A program made the translations under genes and the position numbers. The notes below the pieces were generated by a model, which was not told where the DNA came from, searched no databases, and saw only the letters and a list, made by a program, of their open reading frames with translations. A stretch of 24,520 bases of DNA, taken from JASFRI01 sp050115015 (lineage in GTDB: Bacteria > Acidobacteriota > Polarisedimenticolia > CBDVAL01). Positions 24,456 through 24,520 of this stretch are shown one piece after another (position 1 is the first letter of the stretch; each line of letters begins with the position of its first letter). Location of the stretch: contig JASFRI010000014.1 in the NCBI GenBank assembly GCA_050115015.1, positions 1 through 24,520 on the forward strand. The letters are read 5' to 3'.

Positions 24456-24520
24456 GGGCGCTCTCCCGCCCGCTCGGCCAGGAGGCGCTCCAGCTCCCTC
24501 TGGACGAGATGGGACCGCTC
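24452..24520 (-). CDS. C-terminal tip of an upstream gene
   Basis: An open frame enters from the right edge and ends at TGA 24454-24452, overlapping the adenosine deaminase ATG as ATGA. Only 22 residues are visible (ERSHLVQRELERLLAERAGE, then RP), a charged helical ending. The product cannot be named. The support is the tight overlap typical of this operon and the clean open frame. Confidence 0.6.
   Translation of the reverse strand, partial: ERSHLVQRELERLLAERAGERP

Overview
The window is very GC-rich (my impression is about 70%) and gene-dense, and it reads as ordinary bacterial chromosome. Several genes point to a Gram-negative lineage, most likely Acidobacteriota or a similar deep-branching group. 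These are a Ser/Thr kinase fused through one membrane span to a PD40/WD40-like propeller, a lipobox lipoprotein, a DUF4136 protein, a MaeB-type malic enzyme, an AcnA aconitase and a RicT/PSP1 protein. The phylum call is inference from gene content. I see no tRNA, rRNA, CRISPR array, prophage or intact transposase.

Layout: an arginase-family 3' end (+) converges on smpB (-). A 484-bp divergent gap with a good sigma70-type promoter leads to a PSP1/RicT protein and a small unknown protein (+). The first copy of a roughly 230-bp inverted-repeat-ended element follows, then a structured leader and a Cys/Met-metabolism PLP enzyme (+). This converges on a long leftward run from about 11.4 to 4.4 kb: lytic transglycosylase, 78-aa protein, 204-aa anchored protein, 55-aa membrane protein, secreted gamma-glutamyltransferase, RsmI, a zinc metallopeptidase and an ATP-grasp ligase. 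The last two overlap by ATGA. A lipoprotein (-) then faces a DUF2784 protein and the receptor-like kinase (+). The kinase converges on maeB (-). Upstream of maeB lie the second copy of the element, a cytidylate-kinase-like protein, a DUF4136 protein, acnA, nadE, an adenosine-deaminase-family protein and the 3' tip of one more gene, all leftward.

The most unusual signal is the pair of related elements at 2711-2941 and 18139-18362. Both keep long pairing ends and at least three internal helices, and several differences between the copies preserve pairing as G-C to G-U changes. That fits a structured, mobile or RNA-forming repeat better than chance similarity. The right edge of the second copy also supplies the stop codon of the neighbouring kinase-like gene. 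Secondary points of interest are the metallopeptidase/ATP-grasp pair, the six-cysteine N-terminal tail on the RicT homologue, a 55-aa gene bracketed by identical 15-bp repeats that cover two stop codons, and structured leaders before the PLP enzyme, the lipoprotein and maeB.

All coordinates, starts and helices were read by eye. No search or folding program was run.
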